Source: Shewanella fidelis ATCC BAA-318
Lineage (GTDB): Bacteria > Pseudomonadota > Gammaproteobacteria > Enterobacterales > Shewanellaceae
Direction of reading: 5' to 3'
DNA length: 64,000 bases
NCBI RefSeq assembly: GCF_000518605.1
Contig: NZ_KI912459.1
Location: forward strand, 99,235-163,234
Shown here: piece after piece, positions 26,523-35,887 of the stretch
How the letters are laid out: every line of letters starts with the position of its first letter
Position numbering within the stretch: position 1 is the stretch's first letter
Notes under the pieces: model-generated
The model's database searches: none
Told to the model about the DNA's origin: nothing
What the model saw: the letters and a program-made list of their open reading frames with translations, nothing else
Position numbers and translations under genes: made by a program

Positions 26523-28163
26523 TTATGCTCCCTCTTTAGTCGCGGTTGAAGCAGGGGCGTTCCCCTTTAGATTACTGCGGGTTGATGCAGTCTTTGTAGC
26601 TCTGACAACGGGTTTAGTATTGAGTTTCCCGCGAGCAAAAAATAATGCTGCACCCAATAATACGCACATTAGATCAAAGCCTACCAGCGGCCATTGATGA
26701 GAGGCGATATTGTCAATTAAGTTACTATTAGAGGTAACTGCATTTAGCAGAGGTATAGCGCACAGGGCAACACCACCTAATGCTAGAGTGAAGCGCCACG
26801 CCGCTTTTTTGCGATTAACACAGGCTAAAACACCGACCGCAGCGAGCGTGATAAAAAAGCAGTTAACTTCCCATTGGGCTCGATTGATAACATCGGTTGG
26901 CAACAATCTGTTGGCATAGAAAAATGCAGCAGTTGCCAGCGGTAAACCGCTAATAAAAGTCAGGTTAAGCCCTTCAACTAAACGCAAACCGAAACTCGCT
27001 TTGGCGCCTTTCTTGATCTGCTTTTGTTGCTTTTGGCGGATCTTAACGGCCCATAATAAGGTGCCAGTTGTGATCATCGCACAGCCTAAAATGCCACTGA
27101 TAAAGAACAGGGCACGTAGCCAATGCTCAGCGAAACGACCAGTGTGCAAAGCGATTAGCACATCATGGGTATTTTGTGCTCCTGAGTCAGGGTCAATACC
27201 GCGACTCGTTAATTCGCCAGTTACGCCGTTAAAACTGATTGCTGTACGTCTATCAGTAACCGCTTCTTGAGTATCACGATAGAAGTTAATCTTACTATTT
27301 TGATCGCCGGGGTTATTTATCACAACTTGCTTAATTGGATCGTCAGTCCAGAGCTGTTTAACTTGTGGAACTAGCGTGCTTAGAGTAACCAACTCGGCTT
27401 CAACGCCAATAGGTTTGACCTGTACTCGACTTGGATTGAGTTGTTGACGAAATGACTTTGTATCGCCATCAAATGCAGTCATAACGCCCCATGGCATATA
27501 CATCATCATTAAGGTCACAAGACCTGTATAGGTGATCATTAGATGGTAAGGCAGCGCAAGCACTGAACTAACATTGTGAGCGTCTAACCATGAACGGCTG
27601 CCTTTGCCACGTCTGAAGCTAAAGAAGTCTTTAAAAATTCGTTTATGGATGACAACGCCACTAATGAGCGCAACTAGCATGAACATAGTGCAAAAACCGA
27701 CAATCCAGCGGCTAATTTTAGCGGGTAGGTAGTGTAGGTCGAAATGCAAGCGATAGAAAAAATGTCCGCCTTTTGATTCACGCACATCGGTGATGAGCTG
27801 TTCGCCATCAATAGGAGCAACATGCTCAACAAACTTACCGCGGCGTTGGCCCTCTTCTGGTTGAGTTTGCCAAGCGTAGCTAACATAAGGCTTACGGTCG
27901 GTAGGAAAGTACACTCGCCAGTCACGAGCATCTGCAGCATGTTCTGCTAAATAACGCTGTGCTTTGTCAAGTTCGCTAGCGATCTTGCTGCTGTCATATT
28001 GTTGAAAGACGTTTTTGTGTAACTCAGGTTTACTCCAAAGCGTCATTTCGTAACGATAGTAGCTAAGTGTACCAGCGAAAAAAATCAACAGTAATACCCA
28101 GCATACAAGTAGGCCCACCCAAGTGTGCAACCACGTCATGCTGCGAAAAAATGAATCTTTCAT
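26523..28163 (-). CDS. PepSY-associated membrane protein, iron-regulated type
   Basis: 546 residues. An N-terminal helix (about 12-33) precedes a large periplasmic loop with PepSY-like elements (YVSYAWQTQ, GEQLITDVRESKGGHFFYRLHFDLHY). Further helices follow, with conserved histidines in HKRIFKDFFSFRRGK and the segment SRSWLDAHNVSSVLALPYH. The C-terminal half adds about four helices and a basic tail. These proteins are proposed membrane reductases that release iron from siderophores. It is the middle gene between DUF3649 and DUF3325 genes, with 3-nt gaps. Confidence 0.9.
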   Translation of the reverse strand: MKDSFFRSMTWLHTWVGLLVCWVLLLIFFAGTLSYYRYEMTLWSKPELHKNVFQQYDSSKIASELDKAQRYLAEHAADARDWRVYFPTDRKPYVSYAWQTQPEEGQRRGKFVEHVAPIDGEQLITDVRESKGGHFFYRLHFDLHYLPAKISRWIVGFCTMFMLVALISGVVIHKRIFKDFFSFRRGKGSRSWLDAHNVSSVLALPYHLMITYTGLVTLMMMYMPWGVMTAFDGDTKSFRQQLNPSRVQVKPIGVEAELVTLSTLVPQVKQLWTDDPIKQVVINNPGDQNSKINFYRDTQEAVTDRRTAISFNGVTGELTSRGIDPDSGAQNTHDVLIALHTGRFAEHWLRALFFISGILGCAMITTGTLLWAVKIRQKQQKQIKKGAKASFGLRLVEGLNLTFISGLPLATAAFFYANRLLPTDVINRAQWEVNCFFITLAAVGVLACVNRKKAAWRFTLALGGVALCAIPLLNAVTSNSNLIDNIASHQWPLVGFDLMCVLLGAALFFARGKLNTKPVVRATKTASTRSNLKGNAPASTATKEGA

Positions 28164-28166
28164 TGT

Positions 28167-28478
28167 TTAACCTATTGCTAAAATAAGCAGATAAAAAAGT
28201 CCGCTAACACAGAGGGGATCGGTGAGTGCGCGCCATGGATTGCTCACGCTAAATGACCAAATACCTGAGCATGCATATATTGCAAACGACAGCATTGTTG
28301 CGGTTAATGTACTTTCCGCTGGTGGCAGAGGCAGTACCAAGGCCAGTAATCCTGTGGCTGTTGCAGCTAACAGGTAACCAGCAAAAATAGCTGAAAATGC
28401 ACGTAAGCCAACATTGAGGCTATTTGGATCAATCCGTTGCAGTAACTTAGTTTTTATTGTTTGCACTGAGAGGCACAC
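28167..28478 (-). CDS. DUF3649-like small membrane protein
   Basis: 103 residues with three hydrophobic segments. The family-like core includes LNVGLRAFSAIFAGYLLAATATGLLALVLPLP and a terminal membrane helix. The start is GTG at 28478; a second GTG four codons on is equally possible. It leads the three-gene PepSY operon. The DUF3649-PepSY-DUF3325 grouping is a known arrangement near iron-uptake genes, and a Fur-like box lies just upstream. Confidence 0.8.
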   Translation of the reverse strand: MCLSVQTIKTKLLQRIDPNSLNVGLRAFSAIFAGYLLAATATGLLALVLPLPPAESTLTATMLSFAIYACSGIWSFSVSNPWRALTDPLCVSGLFYLLILAIG

Positions 28479-29039
28479 CTAAGGACTTCGTTTATGAGTA
28501 AGAAAATATTGGCGGCATTTTACATTAATTTTATTAAATGATAACTCTTTTCATTCGCGTTTGAGCGTAAATGTGCCAGACTTGAGAGTTAGGTCGCAGA
28601 TGTAGGGCATTGGGTTTCGTTCGAGAGTTGCGATCAAGCTCAGATTATTTGTTGCTGTTTGTGAGTGTAAGTGGTTGATGTGAAAATCACATGCAAATAA
28701 ATTTTAAATTTATTTAACCAAACAGTGATGAAAATCAAGCTAAAGTGGCCAACTTTGGCTAAATTAGTAGAGGAACAATAGCGCTCATATTGACGTATGC
28801 TAATTTTCAAAGTACACAATAGCAGCTAGTTTTCGCTCATGTTTTAATCACACCGACAAAATGGCTTGATTAAAATTATCAACATAAAAAAAATTGTTTT
28901 ACCTGATAAACACTGGGCTGTAGCGATAAAATTTAACAAGGCTTAACAATTGCAGCATAAATTATTTTTAATAAAAGCTTGTAATTTAAAGCGAAAGACC
29001 CAAGTGTATTAGGTGAAATCATTGTAAAAAGGAAAACCT
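28479..29039. other. Divergent regulatory region, PepSY operon / hpf
   Basis: 561 AT-rich bases without a gene. It holds a Fur-like box (28534-28552), a short palindrome ATGTGAAAATCACAT (28678-28692) and the hpf ribosome binding site. No RNA gene is apparent. Confidence 0.5.
28534..28552 (-). promoter_or_regulatory. Fur-like box for the PepSY operon
   Basis: TTAAATGATAACTCTTTTC agrees with the 19-bp Fur consensus at 12 positions, with the AATGATAA half exact. It lies 56 bases upstream of the first gene of an operon whose family is usually iron-regulated. Confidence 0.5.
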
Positions 29040-29396
29040 ATGAAAATAAATCTTTCTGGTCACCACGTTGATTTAACTGACGTTGTAAGACAGCATGTCC
29101 AAGAGAAGTTTTCGAAGATAGAGAGCCATTTTCCAACCCTGATCGCATTAGATATCATCGTTGCTAAAGAGCATGGTGAGTTCCAGGTTGAAATTAGAAC
29201 CAATTATGAGGGAAGCAGTATTTCCGCGTCTGGTACAGATCCAGTTATGTACCCAGCAATTACCAGCGCAGCTAAAAAACTCGATGCGGCACTAAAGCAT
29301 CGTAAAGGGCAACTTAAGGCCGATCTGCATTCTAAGCCAGTTGTGACAACACCTGAAATTGCACATGAGAAAGTGCAAGAGATGAATTTAGTTTAA
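29040..29396 (+). CDS. hpf: Ribosome hibernation-promoting factor (HPF/RaiA family)
   Basis: 118 residues of the S30AE/HPF fold: N-terminal MKINLSGHHVDLTDVVRQHV, followed by KFSKIESHFP, beta strands FQVEIRT and the Lys/His/Arg-rich helix AAKKLDAALKHRKGQL that contacts 16S rRNA. The short form lacks the long dimerisation domain. It binds stationary-phase ribosomes to keep them inactive. A strong AAAAAGGAAAA precedes the ATG. A long untranslated leader (28700-29039) is consistent with growth-phase control. HPF and RaiA cannot be firmly separated by eye. Confidence 0.93.
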   Translation: MKINLSGHHVDLTDVVRQHVQEKFSKIESHFPTLIALDIIVAKEHGEFQVEIRTNYEGSSISASGTDPVMYPAITSAAKKLDAALKHRKGQLKADLHSKPVVTTPEIAHEKVQEMNLV

Positions 29397-29441
29397 AGGC
29401 TAATAAGCCTTTATAAAGCGAATCGCTTTAACCCACAAATT

Positions 29442-29474
29442 AAAAGCCCCGGTAAGATTACCGGGGCTTTTTTA
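29442..29474. terminator. Bidirectional terminator hpf / kef
   Basis: AAAGCCCCGGTAA / TTACCGGGGCTTT arms with a GA loop and T tracts on both strands. Confidence 0.92.
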
Positions 29475-29483
29475 TTGGTTATT

Positions 29484-31415
29484 TTAATCAGGTGTTTCTG
29501 ATTGAGAGAACTCAGTCGTGTCATTTTTCGGCGGTGGTGTCCAACCACGCTCTAACTTAGAAAAGCTACGATAACGCTCATTTTTCATAGCTGCACTTAA
29601 GGTCTCTTCTAGTTGAATAAACATGTCGCGATAATGGACTAAGTACTTATCGTCTTCGGTGACCTGTTTCCACGCTTGATACAGGGTATCTTTATGAGTG
29701 ACTTCCGTTTCATAGAAGGTCGCTCTTTGTTGTTCAGCTTTAAACGGGTGCACACCTAAGCGTATCAATGCATGTTTACCTAAGTTGAGCGCCGAGTGGA
29801 AAGTTTCGCTCACCATAAAATCTGCACCAGCATTACGTAAGCGGTACAGGTGGCGGCGGTCAAAAGCGCGTGCCATCACTATCACATGAGGGTGGCTATG
29901 CTTGATATACTCCACAAGACCCACTGCTCGCTCTGGGTCGTCAATGGCAACCACCAGCATTTTGGCTTTATCTATGCCAGCGGTATGGAGTAAATCAGGC
30001 TGTGTTGCGTCACCATAATAGCTTTTGGTATTAATTTTCCTTAGGTTTTCTACTTGCTGTACCTCATGGTCAAGTACCACAGTTTTAACGCCATTAGTGA
30101 CTAATAGACGGTTAACAATCTGACCAAATCGTCCTACGCCAGCAATGATAACTGTGCCTTTTTCATCAATATCATCGGGCTCACGGGTATTTTCTGTTTT
30201 CTCATAGCGCGGCAAAATAACTTTATCGAATAGAATGAACAGCCCCGGGGTGAGGAACATCGACAGTGCAACCACCAGTGATAACAACTGTGCAAGATCC
30301 GTTGGGATCACATGGTTTTGTACTGTGTAGCTAAGTAGCACAAAACCGAATTCACCAGCTTGGGCTAAGCTCAAAGCAAATAACCAGCGGTCACTACCTT
30401 TAATTTTAAATATAAATGCCAGCACGAGCAGAACGACTGCTTTGATTAGCATTACTGCAATCGTCATTGCTAACACCGGCGCGATATTAGCAAATAGCAC
30501 ATCAAAGTTGATGCCAGCTCCCACAGTGATGAAAAATAGCCCCAATAGCAGACCTTTAAAAGGCTCGATATTAGATTCAAGTTCGTGTCTAAACTCACTG
30601 TTGGCCAATACAACTCCCGCTAAAAATGTGCCTAGCGCTGGCGATAAGCCCACCAGACTCATTAACGCGGCGATCCCGATAACGAGCATTAATGCGGTGG
30701 CAGTAAAGATCTCTCTAAGCCCAGAACTGGCTACATAACGAAATAGTGGTCGACTTAGAAAGTGACCGCCCACAACCAAACTGGCTATTGCTAGCAATAC
30801 AACAATGGCGTATGCCCAGCCGGGTAGGCCGGCAACTAAGGATATCTCTTCATGATGTTCTGCTGCGCTTTGGGCCACAGCTTGCGCTTTCTCAACTAGC
30901 TCAGGAAGGGCAAGCAAAGGAATAAATGCCAACATAGGGATCACAGCGATATCTTGAAACAGCAACACAGAAAAGGCATTTTTACCGCCTTCTGTTTTAG
31001 TTAGGCTCTTTTCATTAAAGGTTTGCAACACAATGGCGGTAGAGGAAAGTGAAAATATCATCCCCACAGTGAGTGCTATGGTCCAGCCATAATCAAAACT
31101 CATCGCTATGCCCATCACGACTAAGGTCGACACGCCAACCTGCAGGCCGCCTAAGCCAATGAGTTTATTGCGCATATCCCAGAGCATTCTCGGTTCTAGT
31201 TCTAACCCCACCAAAAACAGCATCATTACCACCCCAAACTCAGCAAAATGCTGCAGAGTGTTGGTTTCAGTGCCGACCAAGCCGATGATTGGGCCAATGA
31301 CTACCCCGGCAATGAGATAGCCGAGCACTGAACCTAAACCCAATCGTTTGGCGATAGGCACCGCAATAACGGCCGCGCACAAATAGATAAATGCTTGAAT
31401 AAAATAGGCTGTCAT
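29484..31415 (-). CDS. Glutathione-gated K+/H+ antiporter, KefB/KefC type
   Basis: 643 residues. An N-terminal CPA2 antiporter domain of about 12-13 helices (1-400) includes NSEFRHELESNIEPFKGLLLGLFFITVG, the KefB/C regulatory signature. A RCK/TrkA-N domain follows from about 420, with nucleotide motif GVGRFG (426-431), and a short charged C-terminal tail. In E. coli these systems open in response to glutathione adducts of electrophiles and acidify the cytoplasm. Its ATG overlaps the stop of the upstream oxidoreductase gene. The separate KefB or KefC identity is uncertain. Confidence 0.92.
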   Translation of the reverse strand: MTAYFIQAFIYLCAAVIAVPIAKRLGLGSVLGYLIAGVVIGPIIGLVGTETNTLQHFAEFGVVMMLFLVGLELEPRMLWDMRNKLIGLGGLQVGVSTLVVMGIAMSFDYGWTIALTVGMIFSLSSTAIVLQTFNEKSLTKTEGGKNAFSVLLFQDIAVIPMLAFIPLLALPELVEKAQAVAQSAAEHHEEISLVAGLPGWAYAIVVLLAIASLVVGGHFLSRPLFRYVASSGLREIFTATALMLVIGIAALMSLVGLSPALGTFLAGVVLANSEFRHELESNIEPFKGLLLGLFFITVGAGINFDVLFANIAPVLAMTIAVMLIKAVVLLVLAFIFKIKGSDRWLFALSLAQAGEFGFVLLSYTVQNHVIPTDLAQLLSLVVALSMFLTPGLFILFDKVILPRYEKTENTREPDDIDEKGTVIIAGVGRFGQIVNRLLVTNGVKTVVLDHEVQQVENLRKINTKSYYGDATQPDLLHTAGIDKAKMLVVAIDDPERAVGLVEYIKHSHPHVIVMARAFDRRHLYRLRNAGADFMVSETFHSALNLGKHALIRLGVHPFKAEQQRATFYETEVTHKDTLYQAWKQVTEDDKYLVHYRDMFIQLEETLSAAMKNERYRSFSKLERGWTPPPKNDTTEFSQSETPD

Positions 31416-32035
31416 TATCGCTCCCTGATGACTTGTTCTAGGTGATCGTTCAGCTTTTCAAGTGACTGGGCTAAAGCAATATCTACTCTATCTTCACTTA
31501 AGGCTGTTAAGGTTTTCAGCCAGCTATTTACATGGCTATCAACGCGATTTTCTTCAAAAGCGCTACGCGCACAAAACAGGGCAAAGGGCGCGATAAAACG
31601 CATCCCAGTTAGGTTGGCTGTTTGCTCTAACGGGCGCAATAGTTCTCTTAAGGTAAAGTGGTTAAAACCATCGTGTTTATAGGCTGCTTCACTGCCGCCT
31701 GCGCTGAGTACGCACAAAAAGGTTTTCCCCTCTAATGCATTACCTTTTGCACCATAAGCAAAGTTGTACTCCAACACTAAGTCTTGCCACTCTTTTAAAA
31801 TTGATGGAGTTGAATACCAATACAGTGGAAACATAAACACAACCACATCGTGTTCGATAAGTCTTTGTTGTTCTCTATCTATGTTAATTCTGAAGGTGGG
31901 GTATTCAGCGTAAAGATCCACAGCGGTGACATTAGGGTGTTGCTTGGTAGCCTCAAATAGCGGTTTGTTTATTTCTGAGCGTTCTTGTGAGGGGTGTGCA
32001 TACAATACGAGGATTTTTTTAGCCGTAGTTGCCAT
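31415..32035 (-). CDS. KefF/KefG-type NAD(P)H oxidoreductase
   Basis: 206 residues of the flavodoxin-like quinone reductase family. ILVLYAHPSQERSEINK is the FMN phosphate site, and the conserved PLYWYSTPSILKEWQDLVLEYNFAYG block contacts the flavin. It is the ancillary subunit needed for full activity of Kef efflux channels. TAATG overlap with the antiporter gene shows tight coupling. The order here (ancillary first, antiporter second) matches kefG-kefB and kefF-kefC of E. coli; sequence is intermediate, so no letter is assigned. Confidence 0.9.
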   Translation of the reverse strand: MATTAKKILVLYAHPSQERSEINKPLFEATKQHPNVTAVDLYAEYPTFRINIDREQQRLIEHDVVVFMFPLYWYSTPSILKEWQDLVLEYNFAYGAKGNALEGKTFLCVLSAGGSEAAYKHDGFNHFTLRELLRPLEQTANLTGMRFIAPFALFCARSAFEENRVDSHVNSWLKTLTALSEDRVDIALAQSLEKLNDHLEQVIRER

Positions 32036-32421
32036 TTTATGTCCGCTGAGTCATCGAATTAATTGTTATTAAATCTAGCATAGACAACAAGCTAGGCTAA
32101 GTGTTTTTCAAAATGTATTACTCTTAGCAACAGTGATTTTATGAAGCAGATAAACTCAGTAACTCGTTCTACACTTAAATGATATTGCCGATGTTTTAAC
32201 CTACTTGGCTTTGATTCAGCTTTATATTGATTTATCGCAGGAGCGAGTGGATTGAACTCAACTAAACTGGCGGTCTACCTATAAAGATATAAGTTAAAAC
32301 AGAGAGATAGCAACCTAGTTCACAGAAGCCACAATCGTTTTTAATTTCCATTGTTATCGAAGAATAACTTAGATAATCTAAAGTTGTATTTTAAATGCAA
32401 GTTTTGTGTAAGGTTTGAACT
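32036..32421. other. Divergent region kef / nnrS
   Basis: 386 AT-rich bases between divergent genes. The one clear element is the NsrR-like palindrome at 32381-32403. The other 340 bases show nothing I recognise. Confidence 0.5.
32381..32403 (+). promoter_or_regulatory. NsrR-type operator upstream of nnrS
   Basis: 23-bp imperfect palindrome: left arm AAGTTGTATTT, central T, right arm AAATGCAAGTT. The arms agree at 9 of 11 positions, and the core TGTATTTTAAATGCA follows the published NsrR pattern (ATGyATTTnAAATrCAT). It ends 18 bases before the nnrS ATG. Confidence 0.75.
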
Positions 32422-33633
32422 ATGCTAAATATTGATGATCCTAAAGAGACTGAAAAGATCCCGGCGATCTTTCGTCTTGGTTTTCGACCGTTCTTCTTGG
32501 GCGGTGCGGCGGTGGCTATGCTGTTTGTCCCCTTATGGTTACTCACATGGTTTTACCCGCAATATAGCTTGTTTCAAACTGATTTTTGGGTGAAGGTGGT
32601 GCCTCTGTGGTGGCATCCTCATGAAATGCTGTTTGGCTTCGCTTTAGCAATTGTGTGTGGATTTTTGCTTACCTCAGTGCAAACTTGGACTAATCAACCC
32701 GGCATGAAAGGCTGGGCATTGGCAATGACTTTTGCATGTTGGTTATTGGCAAGATTGACTTTGCTACTGCCTGTATCGATCCCACTGTGGTTACCAGCAA
32801 TACTTGACTCACTGTTTTTAAGCTTCACCGCTATTAAGCTGTGGCGCTGCATTTATAAAGTAAAGCAATGGCATAATATTGGTTTCCCTATCATGCTATT
32901 TGTCGCAATGAGTATTAACCTGTTGAGTTATTATGCGCTAAGTCAGCGTGATTTCTCTTTGAGCCAACAGATCTGGCAAGCCATGCTGTGGTGGCTTGGC
33001 TTATTGATCACAATTGTTGGTGGTCGAGTTATCCCATTTTTTACTGCAATTCGCATTAAACAAACTAAACCTAACCCCATTCCTGTGCTAGATAAAAGCT
33101 TAATTGCGATTATGGTGTTATTGGTCGCGCAAGCCATTGCGCAGTTCATGCCTACATTACTCGAGCAGATTTTATTGTTTGCCGCTGCGGCGCTGCATTT
33201 TGTGCGTTGGTCACGCTGGTTCCCCCACAAAACCTTAGCCGAACCTATGTTGTGGTCTTTGCAACTGAGTTATTTATTGTTGCCTATTACTCTGTTTTTA
33301 TTGGCTTGGAATATCCATGACGAGATGGCATATCGGCATTTATTGCACCTGTTTGCCATTGGTACGCTAGCGGGGATCTGCTTATCTATGATTTCAAGGG
33401 TCTCTTTAGGCCATACCAGCCGCAATATTTATCAAGGGCCAAATATGATTATTGCCTTTGCATGTTTACCAATAGCGGCAATATTACGGGCTGTGATGCC
33501 GATATGGGTGCCTGAGCTATATCAAACTTGGTTGTGGTTGGCGGGAGGTTTATGGTCATTGGCGTTTGCCATGTTTGTGATTAACTATGCCGCAATATTA
33601 TCTAAGCCGCGTGTTGATGGGCGTCCCGGTTAA
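32422..33633 (+). CDS. nnrS: NnrS family haem/copper membrane protein
   Basis: 403 residues, almost wholly hydrophobic, with about 12 membrane helices. The family block FRLGFRPFFLGGAAVAMLFVPLW is near the N-terminus, with WWHPHEMLFGFALAIVCGFLLTSVQTWT after it. The histidines (WHPHE and later HLLHLFAIGTLAG and LGHTSR) are candidate haem and copper ligands. NnrS proteins help cells withstand nitrosative stress. An NsrR-like operator lies just upstream, and nrfA follows 71 bases downstream, so nitric oxide probably induces both. Confidence 0.93.
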   Translation: MLNIDDPKETEKIPAIFRLGFRPFFLGGAAVAMLFVPLWLLTWFYPQYSLFQTDFWVKVVPLWWHPHEMLFGFALAIVCGFLLTSVQTWTNQPGMKGWALAMTFACWLLARLTLLLPVSIPLWLPAILDSLFLSFTAIKLWRCIYKVKQWHNIGFPIMLFVAMSINLLSYYALSQRDFSLSQQIWQAMLWWLGLLITIVGGRVIPFFTAIRIKQTKPNPIPVLDKSLIAIMVLLVAQAIAQFMPTLLEQILLFAAAALHFVRWSRWFPHKTLAEPMLWSLQLSYLLLPITLFLLAWNIHDEMAYRHLLHLFAIGTLAGICLSMISRVSLGHTSRNIYQGPNMIIAFACLPIAAILRAVMPIWVPELYQTWLWLAGGLWSLAFAMFVINYAAILSKPRVDGRPG

Positions 33634-33704
33634 ATAACGTAAGTAAGTCAGATTGATATAAAAGCAATGTTGGAAATAAAGATAATAAAGGTTGATAGAG
33701 AAAA

Positions 33705-35132
33705 ATGATGCAACATAAGAGTGTGAAATTAGCCAGTGTATTTGCCATGGGCTTGTTATGGCCAGCAGCGGGCGCAGTGGCGGAGTCTGCAGAGGTTGAT
33801 GACAAACCACAGTTAACTTCAGCGGCTAAAGCACAACAAAAACGCGATGCAGCGCTGCGACAAGAGTTTCCTGTGCAATATCAAAGCTGGCAACAAACTT
33901 CCGAGCAAACCGAGCGCGAAGATATGCTAGCAAGTTATCCTGCTGCGGTGATTTTATGGGCGGGCTCCTCGTTTGCTAAAGAATATAACAGCCCACGCGG
34001 GCATCATTTTGCCGTAGCGGACGTGACGCATACGCTGCGCACAGGAGTGCCGCCTAAAGAGGGTGAAAAAGGCTTATCTGCAAGCTGTTGGACCTGTAAA
34101 ACACCCGATGCAACACGATTAATGAAAGAACTTGGCGTTGAAGGTTTTTCTGCTAAAAACTTCACCGAATTAGGGTCTGAAGTGAATAGCGTTGTGTATT
34201 GCACAGACTGTCATGTTGACGGAAAAGCTGAGCTAGCGATGCCGCGGCCACATGCACAAGATGCCATGGCGAAAGTGCACATTCCATTTGATAAACAAGA
34301 TGCCAATATGCAGGGGGCGCAAACTTGTGGTCAGTGCCATGTAACCTATTACTTCCAGCCTGAGCGCAGCGACAAGGTCAATATTCCATGGATTTTTGGC
34401 AACACAGTTGATGATATTGAAAAGTACTACGATACCCGCCGTTTTTACGAGTGGATCCATCCCATTTCACGTACGCCAATATTAAAAGCGCGTCATCCTG
34501 AATTTGAACACTGGAGCCGCAGTAAACATGCAGAAGCGGGGGTAACCTGTATTACTTGCCACATGCCGCAAGAAACCGATGCCAAGGGCAATAGCTTTAC
34601 TAGCCACAAGATAAGCAAAGCGTTAGATCATTTTGATACAGTATGTCAGGACTGCCATAAGAGTGAATTGACCATAGTTAAGTCGCTTGAGCGCAGCAAG
34701 GCACAAATTGATGCCAAAGCTCGTGAAGTAGAAGGGTTGTTGGTTAAGGCACATTACGAAGCGAAAGCGGCGTGGGATGCTGGCGCAACCTGGCCATTAA
34801 TGAACGATGCGATTATGGCGATCCGTCATTCTCAGTGGCGCTGGGACTTTGCCATGGCATCGCACGGCTTGTACGCCCATAACCCAGAAGAGGGCAATGC
34901 GTTACTTGATATGGCGATTAAGCAGGTGAATTATGCACGAGCGTCATTGGCTGAGATTTTGAAGAAGTTTGAGATCAGCAAGGTAGAGTACCCGGATATC
35001 AGTACTAAGGCGGCAGCTCATAAGGCGGTTGGTATTGAACTCGATAAACTTAACCAGCAAAAGCAGCAATTTATTAAACAAGAAGTTGATAAGCAGTGGT
35101 CAGAAGTGACCCGTTATGGTTATGAGAATTAA
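33705..35132 (+). CDS. nrfA: Cytochrome c nitrite reductase, ammonia-forming (NrfA)
   Basis: 475 residues with a Sec signal peptide (about 1-26). Five haem sites are visible: the catalytic CWTCK (128-132), with lysine as distal ligand, and four CxxCH sites at 166, 208, 282 and 314. Active-site residues of the family are seen as Arg112, Tyr215 and His275. It reduces nitrite to ammonium with six electrons in the periplasm and also reduces NO. No nrfBCD genes follow, as in Shewanella, where CymA and other quinol oxidases supply electrons. A terminator lies 32 nt after the stop. Confidence 0.97.
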   Translation: MMQHKSVKLASVFAMGLLWPAAGAVAESAEVDDKPQLTSAAKAQQKRDAALRQEFPVQYQSWQQTSEQTEREDMLASYPAAVILWAGSSFAKEYNSPRGHHFAVADVTHTLRTGVPPKEGEKGLSASCWTCKTPDATRLMKELGVEGFSAKNFTELGSEVNSVVYCTDCHVDGKAELAMPRPHAQDAMAKVHIPFDKQDANMQGAQTCGQCHVTYYFQPERSDKVNIPWIFGNTVDDIEKYYDTRRFYEWIHPISRTPILKARHPEFEHWSRSKHAEAGVTCITCHMPQETDAKGNSFTSHKISKALDHFDTVCQDCHKSELTIVKSLERSKAQIDAKAREVEGLLVKAHYEAKAAWDAGATWPLMNDAIMAIRHSQWRWDFAMASHGLYAHNPEEGNALLDMAIKQVNYARASLAEILKKFEISKVEYPDISTKAAAHKAVGIELDKLNQQKQQFIKQEVDKQWSEVTRYGYEN

Positions 35133-35164
35133 CCTCAACCAGCTGATTTATTAGCTATAAATGT

Positions 35165-35196
35165 AAAAGCTCAAAGTATTTCTTTGAGCTTTTTTA
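35165..35196 (+). terminator. Terminator of nrfA
   Basis: AAAGCTCAAAG / CTTTGAGCTTT arms with a TATTT loop and T tract. Confidence 0.88.
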
Positions 35197-35401
35197 TTTT
35201 GTGTCAGTTGCCGTTTTGTTTTGGTTCAAAATGGCTTTATATAACCAGTAAAGCATATTGATTAATGATGACAGGGTAAGCATAAAACTGCTAACCTGCA
35301 TTAGTGGTTATAAGAGCAGATTTAGTTGCATAAGGTATTAGTTAGTGGGCCATCTACGCCATCATTTTGAGCCAAATTTGATAAAAGGAGTGCAGCCGCA
35401 A

Positions 35402-35887
35402 ATGAAAACTCGCTGGATTTGGTTAGTCAAAATGGTATGGCTATTTAGTTTGTTACCCAATACGAGTTTTGCCCTCGATAGCCTAACTGATGCACAGCTA
35501 AAGCACAAAGGCCAAGCGTTTGTTGCAGCCAAAGAGGCGCGCCAACAGCCTAATAGCACGATAGAGGATGTTGAGCACTATATTGACCTTTTATCAGATA
35601 ATTTTATTGATGAATATGTGCAATATCAGGTGACCTTTGCCGCAGACAAGGCCAAATTAAAAGCGCGCTTAATTGAAAAATTAAAAGATGAAGTACTAGA
35701 GCATCAAGTACAGATCTTACAAATGATGACAGGCCCGAATGTTGTCATGCTAAAAATTGCTGAAAAGGGCAAGCTAAAACCAGCAGGCCAGTATCGAGTG
35801 ATTAATATCGATCGTGTAAGCGTGATTAGCTTAGAGTTTGATAAACAAGGCTTGATCAGCCATATTCGTCGCCATGGTAAACAATAG
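35402..35887 (+). CDS. Exported protein, possible NTF2-like fold
   Basis: 161 residues from the ATG at 35402 (GGAG 11 bases upstream; an earlier in-frame start at 35345 only adds a poor leader). The signal peptide is about 1-25, cut after SFA. The mature part has an acidic helix (STIEDVEHYIDLLSDNFIDEYVQ) followed by a curved-sheet pattern, NVVMLKIAEKG and YRVINIDRVSVISLEFD, like NTF2/SnoaL small folds. The last codons overlap the AraC regulator start by 14 bases, so the two are translationally coupled. Confidence 0.68.
   Translation: MKTRWIWLVKMVWLFSLLPNTSFALDSLTDAQLKHKGQAFVAAKEARQQPNSTIEDVEHYIDLLSDNFIDEYVQYQVTFAADKAKLKARLIEKLKDEVLEHQVQILQMMTGPNVVMLKIAEKGKLKPAGQYRVINIDRVSVISLEFDKQGLISHIRRHGKQ

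Noticed and set aside
28678..28692. Palindrome ATGTGAAAATCACAT as a CRP site
   Set aside because: The half-sites TGTGA/TCACA are separated by 3 bases, whereas CRP needs 6. It may still bind another protein.
33653..33667. FNR-like site before nrfA (TTGATATAAAAGCAA)
   Set aside because: The right half fits FNR only with a 5-base spacer instead of 4, so the evidence is too weak to call.
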